A DNA stretch of 64,000 nt from Alkalispirillum mobile (GTDB lineage Bacteria > Pseudomonadota > Gammaproteobacteria > Nitrococcales > Halorhodospiraceae): positions 218,563-282,562 of the forward strand of contig NZ_RCDA01000003.1 in the NCBI RefSeq assembly GCF_003664325.1. Direction: 5' to 3'. The notes below the pieces were generated by a model that saw nothing but the letters and a program-made list of their open reading frames with translations, made no database searches and was not told the origin of the DNA. The stretch's first letter is position 1; every line of letters begins with the position of its first letter. The position numbers and the translations under genes were made by a program. Below, piece after piece: positions 26,073 to 35,293 of the stretch.

Positions 26073-26890
26073 GCGGCACGCGGCGGCAAGACGGTGTGGC
26101 CCTGGTCACGGCACTGCTGGTGGTTGCCCTGGCGACCATCGCCACCGTGGCCATGACCACCCGCCAACACCTGGATATCCGCCGCACTGGCAATCTGCTC
26201 GAGCATGACCAGGCTTACTGGCATGCCGCCAGCGGTGAGGCGCTGGCCGCCCAGGCGCTGAGGCTGATCGCGGAGAACCCGGGTGCCATCCCCTGGGATG
26301 AGTGCCGCACGCCACCGGTTTCGGTGGAGTTGGACGGCATGGCGGTGCAGTTGGTGGCCGAGGATTTGCACTGCCGGCTTAATGTGAACAACCTGGCCGA
26401 CAGTGACGACGAGGAGAGCCGCGACACCTTCCTGCGCCTGGTGGAGGACGTGGCTGCCGGGCAGGGCTTGGGCGGGGTCGACCCGGACGGTATCCTGCAT
26501 GCCGTCCGGGATTGGATGGACCCGGAGGTGGACGACCCCTGGTATGCCGGTCTGCAGCCGCCTTACCGCAGCCCCGGGACCATGCTCTCCAGTGCAAGCG
26601 AGCTGGCCTTGGTGCGTGGCGTCGATCCCGACCTGTTCCAGGCATTGCGGCCTTACATCACCGCCGTGCCGGCACGCGGGGTGTCAATCAACTATCAACA
26701 GGCCCCCGAGCAGTTGCTCGAGGCCGCGGACGAGTCGAGGGAGCGCGACGCGGAAGAAGAGGCGTTGGAAGCGCCCACCTGGGTCCGCCTGCATATTGCC
26801 GTGGACAGCCCCGACCGCCGCTACCGCCAGTGCAGCGTGGCCAATGCCAACACCGGTGAGATCGTGATTCGGCAGCTGCGCGGTTGCTGA
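26069..26890 (+). CDS. gspK: Type II secretion minor pseudopilin GspK
   Basis: GspK caps the pseudopilus tip and lacks the Glu5 of other pseudopilins. Here the N-terminal block GVALVTALLVVALATIATVAMTTRQ has that pattern. The 273-residue length, the internal LNVNNLADSDDEESRDTFLRL segment and the WMDPEVDDPWY calcium-site-like region fit the family. The start is GTG, overlapping the protease stop by 4 bp. A pair of cysteines near the C-terminus could be bonded in the periplasm. Confidence 0.9.
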   Translation: MSGTRRQDGVALVTALLVVALATIATVAMTTRQHLDIRRTGNLLEHDQAYWHAASGEALAAQALRLIAENPGAIPWDECRTPPVSVELDGMAVQLVAEDLHCRLNVNNLADSDDEESRDTFLRLVEDVAAGQGLGGVDPDGILHAVRDWMDPEVDDPWYAGLQPPYRSPGTMLSSASELALVRGVDPDLFQALRPYITAVPARGVSINYQQAPEQLLEAADESRERDAEEEALEAPTWVRLHIAVDSPDRRYRQCSVANANTGEIVIRQLRGC

Positions 26891-26915
26891 ACGGGACCAG
26901 ACAGATGATGCACAG

Positions 26916-28178
26916 ATGAGCCTTTATCTCCTTATGACCCCCCAGGCGCCGCGAGACGATCTCGCCGTGGCCTGGTGCCTGGCGGACACCGATGGGCATG
27001 TCCACGACCAGGACGAAACGCCGCCGGATGAGCTCGCCCAGCGGCTGCCGTCCGGTGCCCAACCGTGGTTGCTACTGCCTCCCGGAGAGGTGACGGTGCA
27101 CCGGGCCACATTACCCACCCGCAACCGTCAAAAGGCCCGCCAGGCGCTGCCCTGGGTATTGGAGGAGCACCTGGCGGCCGACCCGGACGAGCTGCATTTT
27201 GCCCTCGGTGGCGTCGATGAGCAGGGCCGGCACGCCGCGGCCGTGATCGACAGCCAACGCATGGCGGCTTGGGTGGAGTGGGCGCGGCGCCACCAACTGG
27301 AGCCGCGGGTGGTGACCCCGCTGGAACTGGTCCTGGCCTCGGAACCCCAGCACTGGCGTCTGTTGCTCGATGCCGAGAGCGGTTGGCTCAGTATGGGCCC
27401 GGGTTGCGCCCTGGCCTTGGATGCCGCCATATGGCCCGTCGCGCTGCCCCGGCTGGTGGCCGAGGTCGAGGCAGAAAAGGACCTGCCGGAGTGCCTGACC
27501 GTCCACCCGGTTGGGGCCTCGGCCGATCAACTCGCCCGACTGAAGGCCACGCTGCCCGATAGCGTGCGGTTCTCTCAGGAGGCGGACAAGCCATGTCACC
27601 TGCCCGCGCTGGCCTCGGCGTTTGCTCCCGGCCAGGCCATCAACCTGCTGCAGGGACCGTTCAGTGGTCGAGAGCAATGGCTTCGCCGGCTGCGCCCATG
27701 GCGGGCCGTCGCCGGCCTGGGCCTGGCCTGGGTAGGGCTGCAGTTTCTGCTGCTGTACGCCGAGGTGCGCGACCTGGAGCAGACTGAGCAGGCGTTGCGG
27801 GCAGAGACCGTGGAGTTGTATCGCAGCGCCTTCCCCGACAGCCGGGTGGTGAACCCGCGGGTGCAGATGCAGCGGGCGTTGGCGGACCTGGCATCCGACA
27901 CCGACGACGACGGCCCGCGAGGCACAGACGATACCTTCACGGCCCTGCTCAGCGTCGTGGCCCCCACCCTGGTGGGCGATGATGCGCCGCGCCTGCAAAG
28001 CCTGGCCTTCCGCCAGCAGCGGCTGGAACTGGAGCTGGATGCCGCCGGCGTGCAGGCCCTGGAAGCCCTGCGCGAAGCCATCCAAGAGCAGGGTGATTGG
28101 CGCGTGCAGATCCACTCCGCGTCCAGCCGGGGTGATCGCGTGGCCAGCCGGGTGACGGTGCAGGGAGGCGAGTCATGA
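26916..28178 (+). CDS. gspL: Type II secretion platform protein GspL
   Basis: GspL recruits GspE to the membrane and pairs with GspM. The 420-residue protein has an actin-like cytoplasmic domain (about 1-245, with PWLLLPPGEVTVHRATLPTRNRQKARQALPWVLEE in the first half), a membrane helix at about 268-286 (AVAGLGLAWVGLQFLLLY) and a periplasmic ferredoxin-like domain (about 330-420). It starts 25 bp after gspK and overlaps gspM by 4 bp. Confidence 0.92.
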   Translation: MSLYLLMTPQAPRDDLAVAWCLADTDGHVHDQDETPPDELAQRLPSGAQPWLLLPPGEVTVHRATLPTRNRQKARQALPWVLEEHLAADPDELHFALGGVDEQGRHAAAVIDSQRMAAWVEWARRHQLEPRVVTPLELVLASEPQHWRLLLDAESGWLSMGPGCALALDAAIWPVALPRLVAEVEAEKDLPECLTVHPVGASADQLARLKATLPDSVRFSQEADKPCHLPALASAFAPGQAINLLQGPFSGREQWLRRLRPWRAVAGLGLAWVGLQFLLLYAEVRDLEQTEQALRAETVELYRSAFPDSRVVNPRVQMQRALADLASDTDDDGPRGTDDTFTALLSVVAPTLVGDDAPRLQSLAFRQQRLELELDAAGVQALEALREAIQEQGDWRVQIHSASSRGDRVASRVTVQGGES

Positions 28179-28669
28179 AACAGCGGGTCCGGGCATTCTG
28201 GCAAGGGCTGGAGCAGCGGGAGCAGCGAATCCTGTCGGCGGGCGCTGTTATAACGGCAGCCCTCCTGCTGTGGGGCGGTGTCTGGTTACCGCTCTCCGAC
28301 CGTGCTGAAAGCCTGCGGACTGACGTGGCCGAAGCGCGGGCGGAAAAGGTCTGGATGGCGCAATCGGCAGAGCGCATCCGGCAGGCCGGGGGTGGCCCCA
28401 GCGAGGCGGCGCCCGCGGATCAGGGCTCGCTGCTCGGGCGGGTCGACCGCAGCGCGAACAGCTTCAGCCTGGCGGAGCGGGTGGACCGCATCCAGCCGGA
28501 TGGCGATGCGCGGGTCCGTGTCTGGCTGGAGCGGGCCGATTTTGACCAGATGTTGCGCTGGCTGGACAGCCTGTCCGAGAACGGGGTGCAGGTGCATGCG
28601 CTCAGCGTTGACCCGCTGGACACTCCGGGGCGCATTAACGCCCGACTTACCCTGGAGGCCGGCTCATGA
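28175..28669 (+). CDS. gspM: Type II secretion platform protein GspM
   Basis: The 164-residue bitopic protein starts with EQREQRILSAGAV and a membrane helix at about residues 20-42 (ITAALLLWGGVWLPL), then a coiled-coil linker and a small periplasmic ferredoxin-like domain (VDRIQPDGDARVRVWLERADFDQMLRWL). The arrangement is that of GspM, which stabilises GspL. It overlaps both neighbours by 4 bp. Confidence 0.9.
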   Translation: MKQRVRAFWQGLEQREQRILSAGAVITAALLLWGGVWLPLSDRAESLRTDVAEARAEKVWMAQSAERIRQAGGGPSEAAPADQGSLLGRVDRSANSFSLAERVDRIQPDGDARVRVWLERADFDQMLRWLDSLSENGVQVHALSVDPLDTPGRINARLTLEAGS

Positions 28670-29451
28670 TCCGACGAGTCCTGGGCTATGGCGGTTGGGC
28701 ACTCGTGGCGCTGGCCGCGTGGGCCTTCTTTCTGGTCTGGCACTGGCCTGCGGGCATGGCGTTGGCGATGTCCGAGCGCCAGGGTTGGCTGCCCCCGGGC
28801 GCGGAATGGGGCACCGTGACCGGCTCCATCTGGTCGGGTGCCATCAACTCGCCGGCTTGGCAGGGCTGGGAGGCAGACGAACTGGCCTGGTCCGTTACCC
28901 CGGCACGCCTGCTGCGCGGAGAGATGGGCCTGGCCTTCCGCTTGAACGACGAGGGGGGCCGCGTCCACGGACAGGCCTGGCTCAATCCGTCCGGCGCCAC
29001 CTTGCGTGATGTGCGGGTGGAACTGGACGGGGCGACACTTGCCGAGCGCCTGGGCGAGGGTGCTATGGGGCCGGTGGCCCTTGGTGGTACCTTTCGGGGC
29101 GAGGTTCGGGAGGCGGCGCTCACCCCGGAAGGCCAACTCCGGCACCTGGATGCCCGCATGGCCTGGCACGACGCGGCCGTGGATGCGCCGATGGCCATGG
29201 CGCTGGGGGACCTTTCCGGTGATTTCGCCGGTGCAGACGGGCAGATCGAGGGGCAGTTACAGGATCATGGTGGCCCATTGCGCCTGGAGGCAACCGTGTC
29301 GATAGACCCAAACATGCGCTGGCAGATGGAAGGGCACCTGGGTGCCCGCGAGATGGCTGACGACGCGTTGCCCCAGGCCTTGGAGATGACTGGGCAGCGG
29401 AATGCCGACGGCCTGTACCCGGTACGACTGCAAGGGCAGGTTATGCCATGA
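28666..29451 (+). CDS. gspN: Type II secretion protein GspN
   Basis: GspN is an accessory bitopic protein of unknown mechanism found in a subset of type II systems. The 261-residue chain has one N-terminal helix (VALAAWAFFLVWHWPAGMAL), the family-like GSIWSGAI segment after about residue 50 and a beta-rich periplasmic part. It overlaps gspM and the DUF432 gene by 4 bp each. Confidence 0.85.
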   Translation: MIRRVLGYGGWALVALAAWAFFLVWHWPAGMALAMSERQGWLPPGAEWGTVTGSIWSGAINSPAWQGWEADELAWSVTPARLLRGEMGLAFRLNDEGGRVHGQAWLNPSGATLRDVRVELDGATLAERLGEGAMGPVALGGTFRGEVREAALTPEGQLRHLDARMAWHDAAVDAPMAMALGDLSGDFAGADGQIEGQLQDHGGPLRLEATVSIDPNMRWQMEGHLGAREMADDALPQALEMTGQRNADGLYPVRLQGQVMP

Positions 29452-30266
29452 GCCCGGAGGGCGGTAAAGACAATCCCACCCTTCGCTGGTACGGCGATTT
29501 CCAGATCGCCGAGGGCTTCACCCGGGTGTGGGCTGTCGGCCCCATGCGCCTGCGTGTTCACCACGGCCACAACGAATGGCGCTTGCTCCGCGAGCAGGAC
29601 CCGGACCCGTGGCTGGAGCGTTTCGAACTGGATTACAGCGACGACCCGGCCCTGGTCCCGGACGGGGATAAGCTGCAGCGGGTGGTCCTCGCCACCCCAG
29701 AAGCCCGGGTGCACCTGGAGTTGCGCACCGCGGACCGTTCCGTGGTCTCCCGCCCGGTCAGCCCCCTGTCGGTGCCGGGGCACGAGTCAGTGCGGGTGTA
29801 CGTGTCCACACCGGTCTGGGTCAGAGTGACGCTGGGCGAGCAGCACCACCTGATGCTCGAGCAGCCCAGCTACCGGCTCTCTGACACCTGGTTCGGTCCC
29901 AACAACATGGAAGGCGAGATCTGCTACGCCACCCGCAGCCGGTTTCGACTCGCCCTGTCGGAGCAGGTGCGCTCACCCTCGCGCATCATTACCCCGGTAC
30001 AGATTCGCAACCAGGCCGATGACCCGCTGGTGCTGGACCGGTTGAACGTCCCCATGCCCTGGCTGCCCCTCTACGGTGACGCCGATGCCCACCTGTGGAC
30101 GCCCGAGGTCAGCCTGGTCCGGCGCGAGGATGGTGATCTGGCCGAGCTGCGTTTCAAGGACCAGCCGCCCAGGGAGTGTGGCGGTGCCACCCGGCTGAGC
30201 TCCGCCCGCCACTCCGGGCGGCAGCACACCGTCTTCCGAGCCTTCACCGACCTGCTGAGGAGCTGA
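29448..30266 (+). CDS. DUF432 protein, partner of MscS-type channel
   Basis: The 272-residue protein is soluble and beta-rich, with no signal peptide or membrane segment. The pattern VSTPVWVRVTLGE followed by LSDTWFGPNNMEGEICYATRSR and then RIITPVQIRNQADDPLVLDRLNVPMP matches DUF432, a family repeatedly seen next to mscS genes in archaea and bacteria. Its biochemical role is unknown. The TGATG overlap with the channel gene and the ATGA overlap with gspN show tight coupling to both. Confidence 0.8.
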   Translation: MSPEGGKDNPTLRWYGDFQIAEGFTRVWAVGPMRLRVHHGHNEWRLLREQDPDPWLERFELDYSDDPALVPDGDKLQRVVLATPEARVHLELRTADRSVVSRPVSPLSVPGHESVRVYVSTPVWVRVTLGEQHHLMLEQPSYRLSDTWFGPNNMEGEICYATRSRFRLALSEQVRSPSRIITPVQIRNQADDPLVLDRLNVPMPWLPLYGDADAHLWTPEVSLVRREDGDLAELRFKDQPPRECGGATRLSSARHSGRQHTVFRAFTDLLRS

Positions 30267-31129
30267 TGGACACCTGGTTCAGCACCATTGCCCAGTTTTT
30301 CACCGCCGGTCCCGGGGGCAACCTGATCCAGGCCGCCCTCATCCTGGTGGGCGGCTTCCTCATCGGGCGCATCCTCGCCAACCTGGTCGGTCGCGTGCCC
30401 GCCACGCACCTGGACCGGCACATGGGGCTGCTCCTGCGCCGGGTCATCTTCTACGGCATCCTGCTGCTCGCCTTCACTTCGGCCCTGCACCAGATGGGCT
30501 TCAAGCTTGGCGTGCTACTGGGCGCTGCCGGCATCATCTCGGTGGCCATCGGCTTCGCCTCGCAGACCTCCGCGTCCAACCTCATCAGCGGGCTCTTCCT
30601 GGTCTGGGAGCGGCCATTTTCGGTGGGGGATACCATCCGTGTCGGCACCACGGTGGGCGAGGTGGTCTCCATTGACCTGCTCTCCGTAAAGCTGCGCACG
30701 TTCGACAACCTCTTCGTGCGCCTGCCCAACGAGACGTTGATCAAGACCGAGATGACCAACCTGTCGCGCTTCCCGATCCGGCGGCTCGACCTGCAGATCG
30801 GCGTGGCCTACAAGGAGGACATCAAGCGCGTCCGCAAGGTGCTGGACGAGGTGGCCACCGCCAACCCGCTCTGTCTGGAAGAGCCCAAGCCCCAGTTTCT
30901 GTTCCTGGGCTTCGGCGACTCGGCGCTCAACCTGCAGTTCAACGTCTGGGCGCAGCGCGAGAACTTTCTGGAGATGCGCAACAGTCTCCAGATCGAGATC
31001 AAGGAGGCCTTCGACCGCGAGGGCATAGAGATCCCCTTCCCCCACCGCACCCTTTACGCCGGCAGCGTCACCGACCCCTTCCCGGTCCAGGTGGTGGACC
31101 GGGCCGGCGGTGATCGCGACAATCCGTAA
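30266..31129 (+). CDS. MscS-family small-conductance mechanosensitive channel
   Basis: The 287-residue protein has three membrane helices. The third is the pore-lining TM3-like segment (LGVLLGAAGIISVAIGFASQTSASNLISGLFLV, read in parts, about residues 78-110), followed by the MscS beta domain with PFSVGDTIRVG and the IPFPHRTLY end. MscS channels release solutes during hypo-osmotic shock. The start at 30266 follows GAGGAG and overlaps the DUF432 stop by one base. It closes the operon that begins with gspC. Confidence 0.93.
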   Translation: MDTWFSTIAQFFTAGPGGNLIQAALILVGGFLIGRILANLVGRVPATHLDRHMGLLLRRVIFYGILLLAFTSALHQMGFKLGVLLGAAGIISVAIGFASQTSASNLISGLFLVWERPFSVGDTIRVGTTVGEVVSIDLLSVKLRTFDNLFVRLPNETLIKTEMTNLSRFPIRRLDLQIGVAYKEDIKRVRKVLDEVATANPLCLEEPKPQFLFLGFGDSALNLQFNVWAQRENFLEMRNSLQIEIKEAFDREGIEIPFPHRTLYAGSVTDPFPVQVVDRAGGDRDNP

Positions 31130-31248
31130 CCGCACCGCCACTTGCATAACGCGCTGCACTGCAACATCCTGTCCCTTGAATACCCGGCCGCGGGCATGGC
31201 TTCGCCGTGCCACTACACTGGCGGACAGGCGGAACAGGAGGCGGCACC

Positions 31249-33006
31249 ATGACACGCGAAGTGGTTGAATCCAGTGATACCGGACGTGGCGCACACCCCT
31301 TCGACCGGCTGATGCACGCCAGCATGGGCCGGATCACCGGAGGGCTCTCGCCGGCGGCCCTGGGGCTGGCCTACGCCGACTGGGCCATACACATGAGCAT
31401 CTCCCCCGGGCGCCAGGTCGAGCTGGTGGAGAAGGCCTGGCGCAAGGCGACCCGGCTCAGCCTCTACGCCATGCGATGCGCGGCCAACGGGGGCGAGGGG
31501 CATACCCCCTGCATCGAGCCGTTGCCCGGTGACAGCCGTTTCACGGCGCCGGAGTGGCAGCGCTGGCCGTTCAATCTCTACTACCAGAGCTTCCTGCTGA
31601 CCCAGCAGTGGTGGCACGTGGCCACCAAGGATGTGCGCGGGGTAGAGACCCACCACGAGGACGTGGTCAACTTCGTCGGCCGGCAGATCCTCGATATCCT
31701 CTCGCCGGCCAACTACCTGTGGACCAACCCGGAACTGCTGGAGCAGACCGCTCGGGAAGGGGGCACCAACCTCTACCGCGGCATGCGCAACTGGTTTGAT
31801 GACGCTTCCCGCCGCATCCAGAAACAGCCGCCGGCGGGGATGGACAACTGGCAGGTCGGGGAAAACCTGGCCATCACCCCCGGCAAGGTGGTCTACAGTA
31901 ACCGCCTGATCGAGCTGATCCAGTACGAGCCCACCACCGAGCGGGTGCATCCGGAACCGGTGCTCATCGTCCCGGCCTGGATCATGAAGTACTACATCCT
32001 GGACCTGCGGCCCGGCAAATCGCTGGTGGAGTACCTGGTCAACCAGGGCCACACCGTGTTCATGATCTCGTGGAAGAACCCCACCGCGGAGGACGCCGAG
32101 CTTGGCATGGCGGCCTACCGCCGGCTTGGGATCATGGCGGCGCTGCGGGCAGTCAACACCATCGTGCCGGAACAGAAGGTGCACGCCACCGGCTACTGCC
32201 TGGGCGGCACGCTGCTGATGCTGGCCGCCGCTGCCATGGCGCGGGACGGGGACGACCGGCTCGCGAGCATTACCCTGTTTGCCGCGCAGACGGACTTCAC
32301 CGAGCCCGGCGAGCTGGATCTGTTCATCGATGACAGCCAGGTGACCTTCCTCGAGGACATGATGTGGCACTCGGGGGTGCTCAGCTCCGACCAGATGGCC
32401 GGGGCCTTCCAGTTGCTCCGCTCCAAGGATCTGGTCTGGTCGCGCATGGTCCGCGAGTACCTGATGGGCGAGCGCGGCGAGATGATCGACCTGATGGCCT
32501 GGAACGCCGATGCCACCCGGTTGCCCTACCGCATGCACAGTGAATACCTGCGCCAGCTCTTCCTCAACAATGACTTCGTGGAGGAGCGCTACGACGTGGA
32601 CGGCCAGCCGATCCACCCGTGGGATATTCGCGTGCCGATCTTCGCGGTGGGGACGACCAAGGACCACATCGCGCCCTGGAAGTCGGTCTACAAGATCAAC
32701 CGACTGGCCCGCACCGACGTCACCTTCGCGCTGACCACCGGGGGGCACAACGCCGGCATCGTCACCCCGCCCGGGCATCCGCGCCGCACCTACCAGGTGC
32801 ACTGTCGCAAGGTGCGTGACCCCTACATGGCGCCGGACGATTTCATCGCCGAGGTGCCCAGCAAGAAGGGCTCCTGGTGGCCGGAATGGCACAGGTGGCT
32901 GGCCCGCCACTCCGGCAACAAGGTCAAACCGCCTCAAATGGGGGCGGACGCCCGCGGCTACCGGCCGCAGCGCAACGCCCCCGGCAAATACGTCCTAATG
33001 GACTGA
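31249..33006 (+). CDS. phaC: Polyhydroxyalkanoate synthase, class I-like PhaC
   Basis: PhaC polymerises (R)-3-hydroxyacyl-CoA into storage granules. The 585-residue protein has the N-terminal PhaC domain (FNLYYQSFLLTQQWW) and an alpha/beta-hydrolase core with lipase-like box GYCLGG (nucleophile Cys317), Asp472 in TTKDHIAPW and His500 in GGHNAGIV. Downstream are the class-typical PRRTYQ and the tail ending PGKYVLMD. An AGGAGG site precedes the ATG. It is followed 22 bp later by fabI. No phaA, phaB or phaE lies in the window, so the monomer source must be elsewhere or involve the neighbouring hydratase. Confidence 0.93.
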   Translation: MTREVVESSDTGRGAHPFDRLMHASMGRITGGLSPAALGLAYADWAIHMSISPGRQVELVEKAWRKATRLSLYAMRCAANGGEGHTPCIEPLPGDSRFTAPEWQRWPFNLYYQSFLLTQQWWHVATKDVRGVETHHEDVVNFVGRQILDILSPANYLWTNPELLEQTAREGGTNLYRGMRNWFDDASRRIQKQPPAGMDNWQVGENLAITPGKVVYSNRLIELIQYEPTTERVHPEPVLIVPAWIMKYYILDLRPGKSLVEYLVNQGHTVFMISWKNPTAEDAELGMAAYRRLGIMAALRAVNTIVPEQKVHATGYCLGGTLLMLAAAAMARDGDDRLASITLFAAQTDFTEPGELDLFIDDSQVTFLEDMMWHSGVLSSDQMAGAFQLLRSKDLVWSRMVREYLMGERGEMIDLMAWNADATRLPYRMHSEYLRQLFLNNDFVEERYDVDGQPIHPWDIRVPIFAVGTTKDHIAPWKSVYKINRLARTDVTFALTTGGHNAGIVTPPGHPRRTYQVHCRKVRDPYMAPDDFIAEVPSKKGSWWPEWHRWLARHSGNKVKPPQMGADARGYRPQRNAPGKYVLMD

Positions 33007-33028
33007 AACCAGACAGGAGAACGCCTTT

Positions 33029-33805
33029 ATGACGCAGCCGTTGCTATCCCTCGAGGGCAAGAAGGGCCTGATCGTCGGCATCGCCAACGACCAGAGCATT
33101 GCCTACCACTGTGGTCAGGCCTTTCGCGACCTGGGGGCGGAACTGGCCGTCACCTACCTGAACGAAAAGGCGGAGAAGCACGTACGGCCACTGGCCGACG
33201 CGCTGGAATCGCCGCTGGTCATGCCCTGCAACGTGCAGCACGAGGGCGAGCTCGAGGCCGTGTTCGAGGCCATAGAGCAGCAGTGGGGGCGGCTGGACTT
33301 CGTGGTCCACTCCATCGCCTTTGCGCCGTTGAAGGACCTGCACGGCCGGCTGACCGATTCGTCCCTGGAGGGTTTTCTCACCGCCATGGACGTCTCCTGC
33401 CACTCCTTCATCCGCATGGCGCGCCTGGCCGAACCCCTGATGCGCGATGGCGGCACCCTGCTGACCATGAGCTACTACGGCGCCGAGAAGGTCATCCCCG
33501 GCTACCAGCTCATGGGCCCGGCCAAGGCGGCGCTTGAGGCCAGCGTGCGCTACCTGGCGGACGAACTGGGCGAGCAGGGCATCCGCGTGCACGGCCTGTC
33601 GCCGGGGCCAATCGCCACCCGCGCCGCCTCCGGCCTGGCCGGCTTTGACCAGTTGCTGGACACCGCCCGCAGCCAGTCCCCCCTGCGCCGCCTGGCCGAG
33701 CCGGCGGACGTGGCGGCCCTGGCCAGCCTGCTGGTCAGCGACCGGGCGCGCACCATGACCGGCAACATCATCCCCGTCGATGGCGGCTACCACGTCAAGG
33801 GCTGA
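33029..33805 (+). CDS. fabI: Enoyl-ACP reductase FabI (NADH)
   Basis: FabI performs the last reduction of the fatty-acid elongation cycle. The 258-residue SDR-type protein has the FabI nucleotide-binding pattern GIANDQSIAY, the HSIAFAP segment and the catalytic Tyr-x6-Lys in GYQLMGPAKAA, with the second Tyr in MSYYGAEK. It ends DGGYHVKG. It sits between phaC and the hydratase/phosphotransacylase gene with short gaps, suggesting joint regulation. It may be the housekeeping copy or a paralogue specialised for this cluster. Confidence 0.92.
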   Translation: MTQPLLSLEGKKGLIVGIANDQSIAYHCGQAFRDLGAELAVTYLNEKAEKHVRPLADALESPLVMPCNVQHEGELEAVFEAIEQQWGRLDFVVHSIAFAPLKDLHGRLTDSSLEGFLTAMDVSCHSFIRMARLAEPLMRDGGTLLTMSYYGAEKVIPGYQLMGPAKAALEASVRYLADELGEQGIRVHGLSPGPIATRAASGLAGFDQLLDTARSQSPLRRLAEPADVAALASLLVSDRARTMTGNIIPVDGGYHVKG

Positions 33806-33810
33806 ACACC

Positions 33811-35220
33811 ATGAGCCAGATCGAAAACCACACCTACGATGAATTGCAGGTCGGCGACGAGGCCACGCTCACCCGCCGACTGACCATGGACGACCTGCGG
33901 CTGTTCTCCGGCGGCTCTGCCTGGCTGAACCCCGAGCACATGGACGCCGACGCCGCCCGCAGCGACCTCTACCACAAGGCCATCGTCAACGGCATGTGGG
34001 GCGCCGGGCTGGTGGCCACGCTGGTCACCACGGAGTTGCCGGGGCCGGGCACGGAGTTCGTGGACCAGCACCTGACCCACCTGCGCCCGGTCAGCATCGG
34101 CGAGAACGTCACCGTGACCGTGCGGGTGCACGAGAAGCAGGGCGACCGGCAGGTGATGCTCGACTGCCAGTGCGTCAACGAGCACGGCGACGACGTGCTG
34201 CGCGGTATCTACGTTGTCCGCGCGCCCACCGAGAAGCTGAGCCGCGAGCACACCAACACCAGCCCCAGCGAGGCCGACTTGCAGGCCAAGGGCCGGCAGC
34301 GCCGCCAGCTCAAGCGCCTGCTGGACATGGCCGAAGACCTGGCGCCCAGCCCCACGGCCGTGATCCACCCGGTGGACGCCCTGTCGCTGGAGGGCGTGGT
34401 GCGGGCCGCCGAGCACAACCTGCTGGTGCCCATCCTGGTTGGCCCCGAGCAGCGCATCCGCGAGACCGCCGAGGCGGCCGACCTGGATATCTCGCAGTTC
34501 AAGCTGGTGCCCACGGAGCACAGCCACCAGTCCGCCGAGAAGGGCGTGCAGATGGCCAAGGCGCGTGAGGTGGAGGCCCTGATGAAGGGCTCGCTGCACA
34601 CCGACGAGCTGATGGGGGCGGTGGTGCGCCGGGACGGTCTGCGCACCGAGCGGCGCGTGAGCCACGTCTACTGCATGGACGTGCCCACCTACCCGCGACC
34701 GCTGCTGGTCACCGATGCGGCCATCAACATCCACCCGGGGCTGATGGCCAAGCGCGATATCCTGCAGAACGCCATCGAACTGGCCCACGCGCTCGCCATT
34801 CCCGAGCCCAAGGCGGCCATCCTGTCGGCCACCGAGTCGGTCAACCCGGACATGCAGTCCACGCTGGATGCCGCTGCCCTGTGCAAGATGGCCGACCGCG
34901 GGCAGATCCACGGTGGTCTGCTGGACGGGCCGTTGGCCTTCGATAACGCCATCTCCCCGTCGGCCGCCCGCACCAAGGGCATCCGCTCGGCCGTGGCGGG
35001 GCAGGCGGACATCCTGCTGGTGCCGGACCTGGAGTCGGGCAACATGGTGGCCAAGCAGCTCTACTACCTGGCCGACGCCGAGGCCGCCGGCATTGTGCTC
35101 GGGGCGCGGGTGCCGATCGTACTCACCAGCCGTGCCGACGACGTGGTGGCCCGCCTGGCCTCCTGCGCCATCGCCCTGCTGGTAGCCGAGCGCAAACGCA
35201 AGGGCCTGGCCCACCTGTAA
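33811..35220 (+). CDS. Bifunctional MaoC-like enoyl-CoA hydratase / phosphate acetyl(butyryl)transferase
   Basis: The 469-residue chain joins two domains. Residues of about 8-150 are a hot-dog MaoC/PhaJ-like domain (VTRRL-type start, then SGGSAWLNPEHMD, and NGMWGAGLVATLVTTELPGPG). Residues of about 165-469 are a phosphotransacylase (PTA_PTB) domain with HPVDALSLEGVVRAAEHNLLVPILVG and VPIVLTSRADD. The second half would convert acyl-CoA plus phosphate to acyl-phosphate, which ackA downstream can turn into acid plus ATP. The first half may hydrate or bind enoyl-CoA or acyl-CoA. The gene starts 5 bp after fabI. Confidence 0.87.
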   Translation: MSQIENHTYDELQVGDEATLTRRLTMDDLRLFSGGSAWLNPEHMDADAARSDLYHKAIVNGMWGAGLVATLVTTELPGPGTEFVDQHLTHLRPVSIGENVTVTVRVHEKQGDRQVMLDCQCVNEHGDDVLRGIYVVRAPTEKLSREHTNTSPSEADLQAKGRQRRQLKRLLDMAEDLAPSPTAVIHPVDALSLEGVVRAAEHNLLVPILVGPEQRIRETAEAADLDISQFKLVPTEHSHQSAEKGVQMAKAREVEALMKGSLHTDELMGAVVRRDGLRTERRVSHVYCMDVPTYPRPLLVTDAAINIHPGLMAKRDILQNAIELAHALAIPEPKAAILSATESVNPDMQSTLDAAALCKMADRGQIHGGLLDGPLAFDNAISPSAARTKGIRSAVAGQADILLVPDLESGNMVAKQLYYLADAEAAGIVLGARVPIVLTSRADDVVARLASCAIALLVAERKRKGLAHL

Positions 35221-35240
35221 TGCCTTCCTTTACGCAAAAT

Positions 35241-35266
35241 GCGGTCGCGCCGGCCGGCGCGACCGC
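35241..35266. repeat. 26-bp perfect palindrome between the phosphotransacylase gene and ackA
   Basis: The sequence 35241-35266 is self-complementary throughout: GCGGTCGCGCCGG followed directly by its inverse. It would form a very stable stem in RNA but is not followed by a T-tract, so it is more likely an mRNA processing or attenuation element than a classical terminator. Confidence 0.55.
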
Positions 35267-35293
35267 GGCCGAATTGCAACACGGAGACACCCC

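Noticed and set aside
33787..35214. 475-codon minus-strand frame
   Set aside because: Shadow of the hydratase/phosphotransacylase gene.
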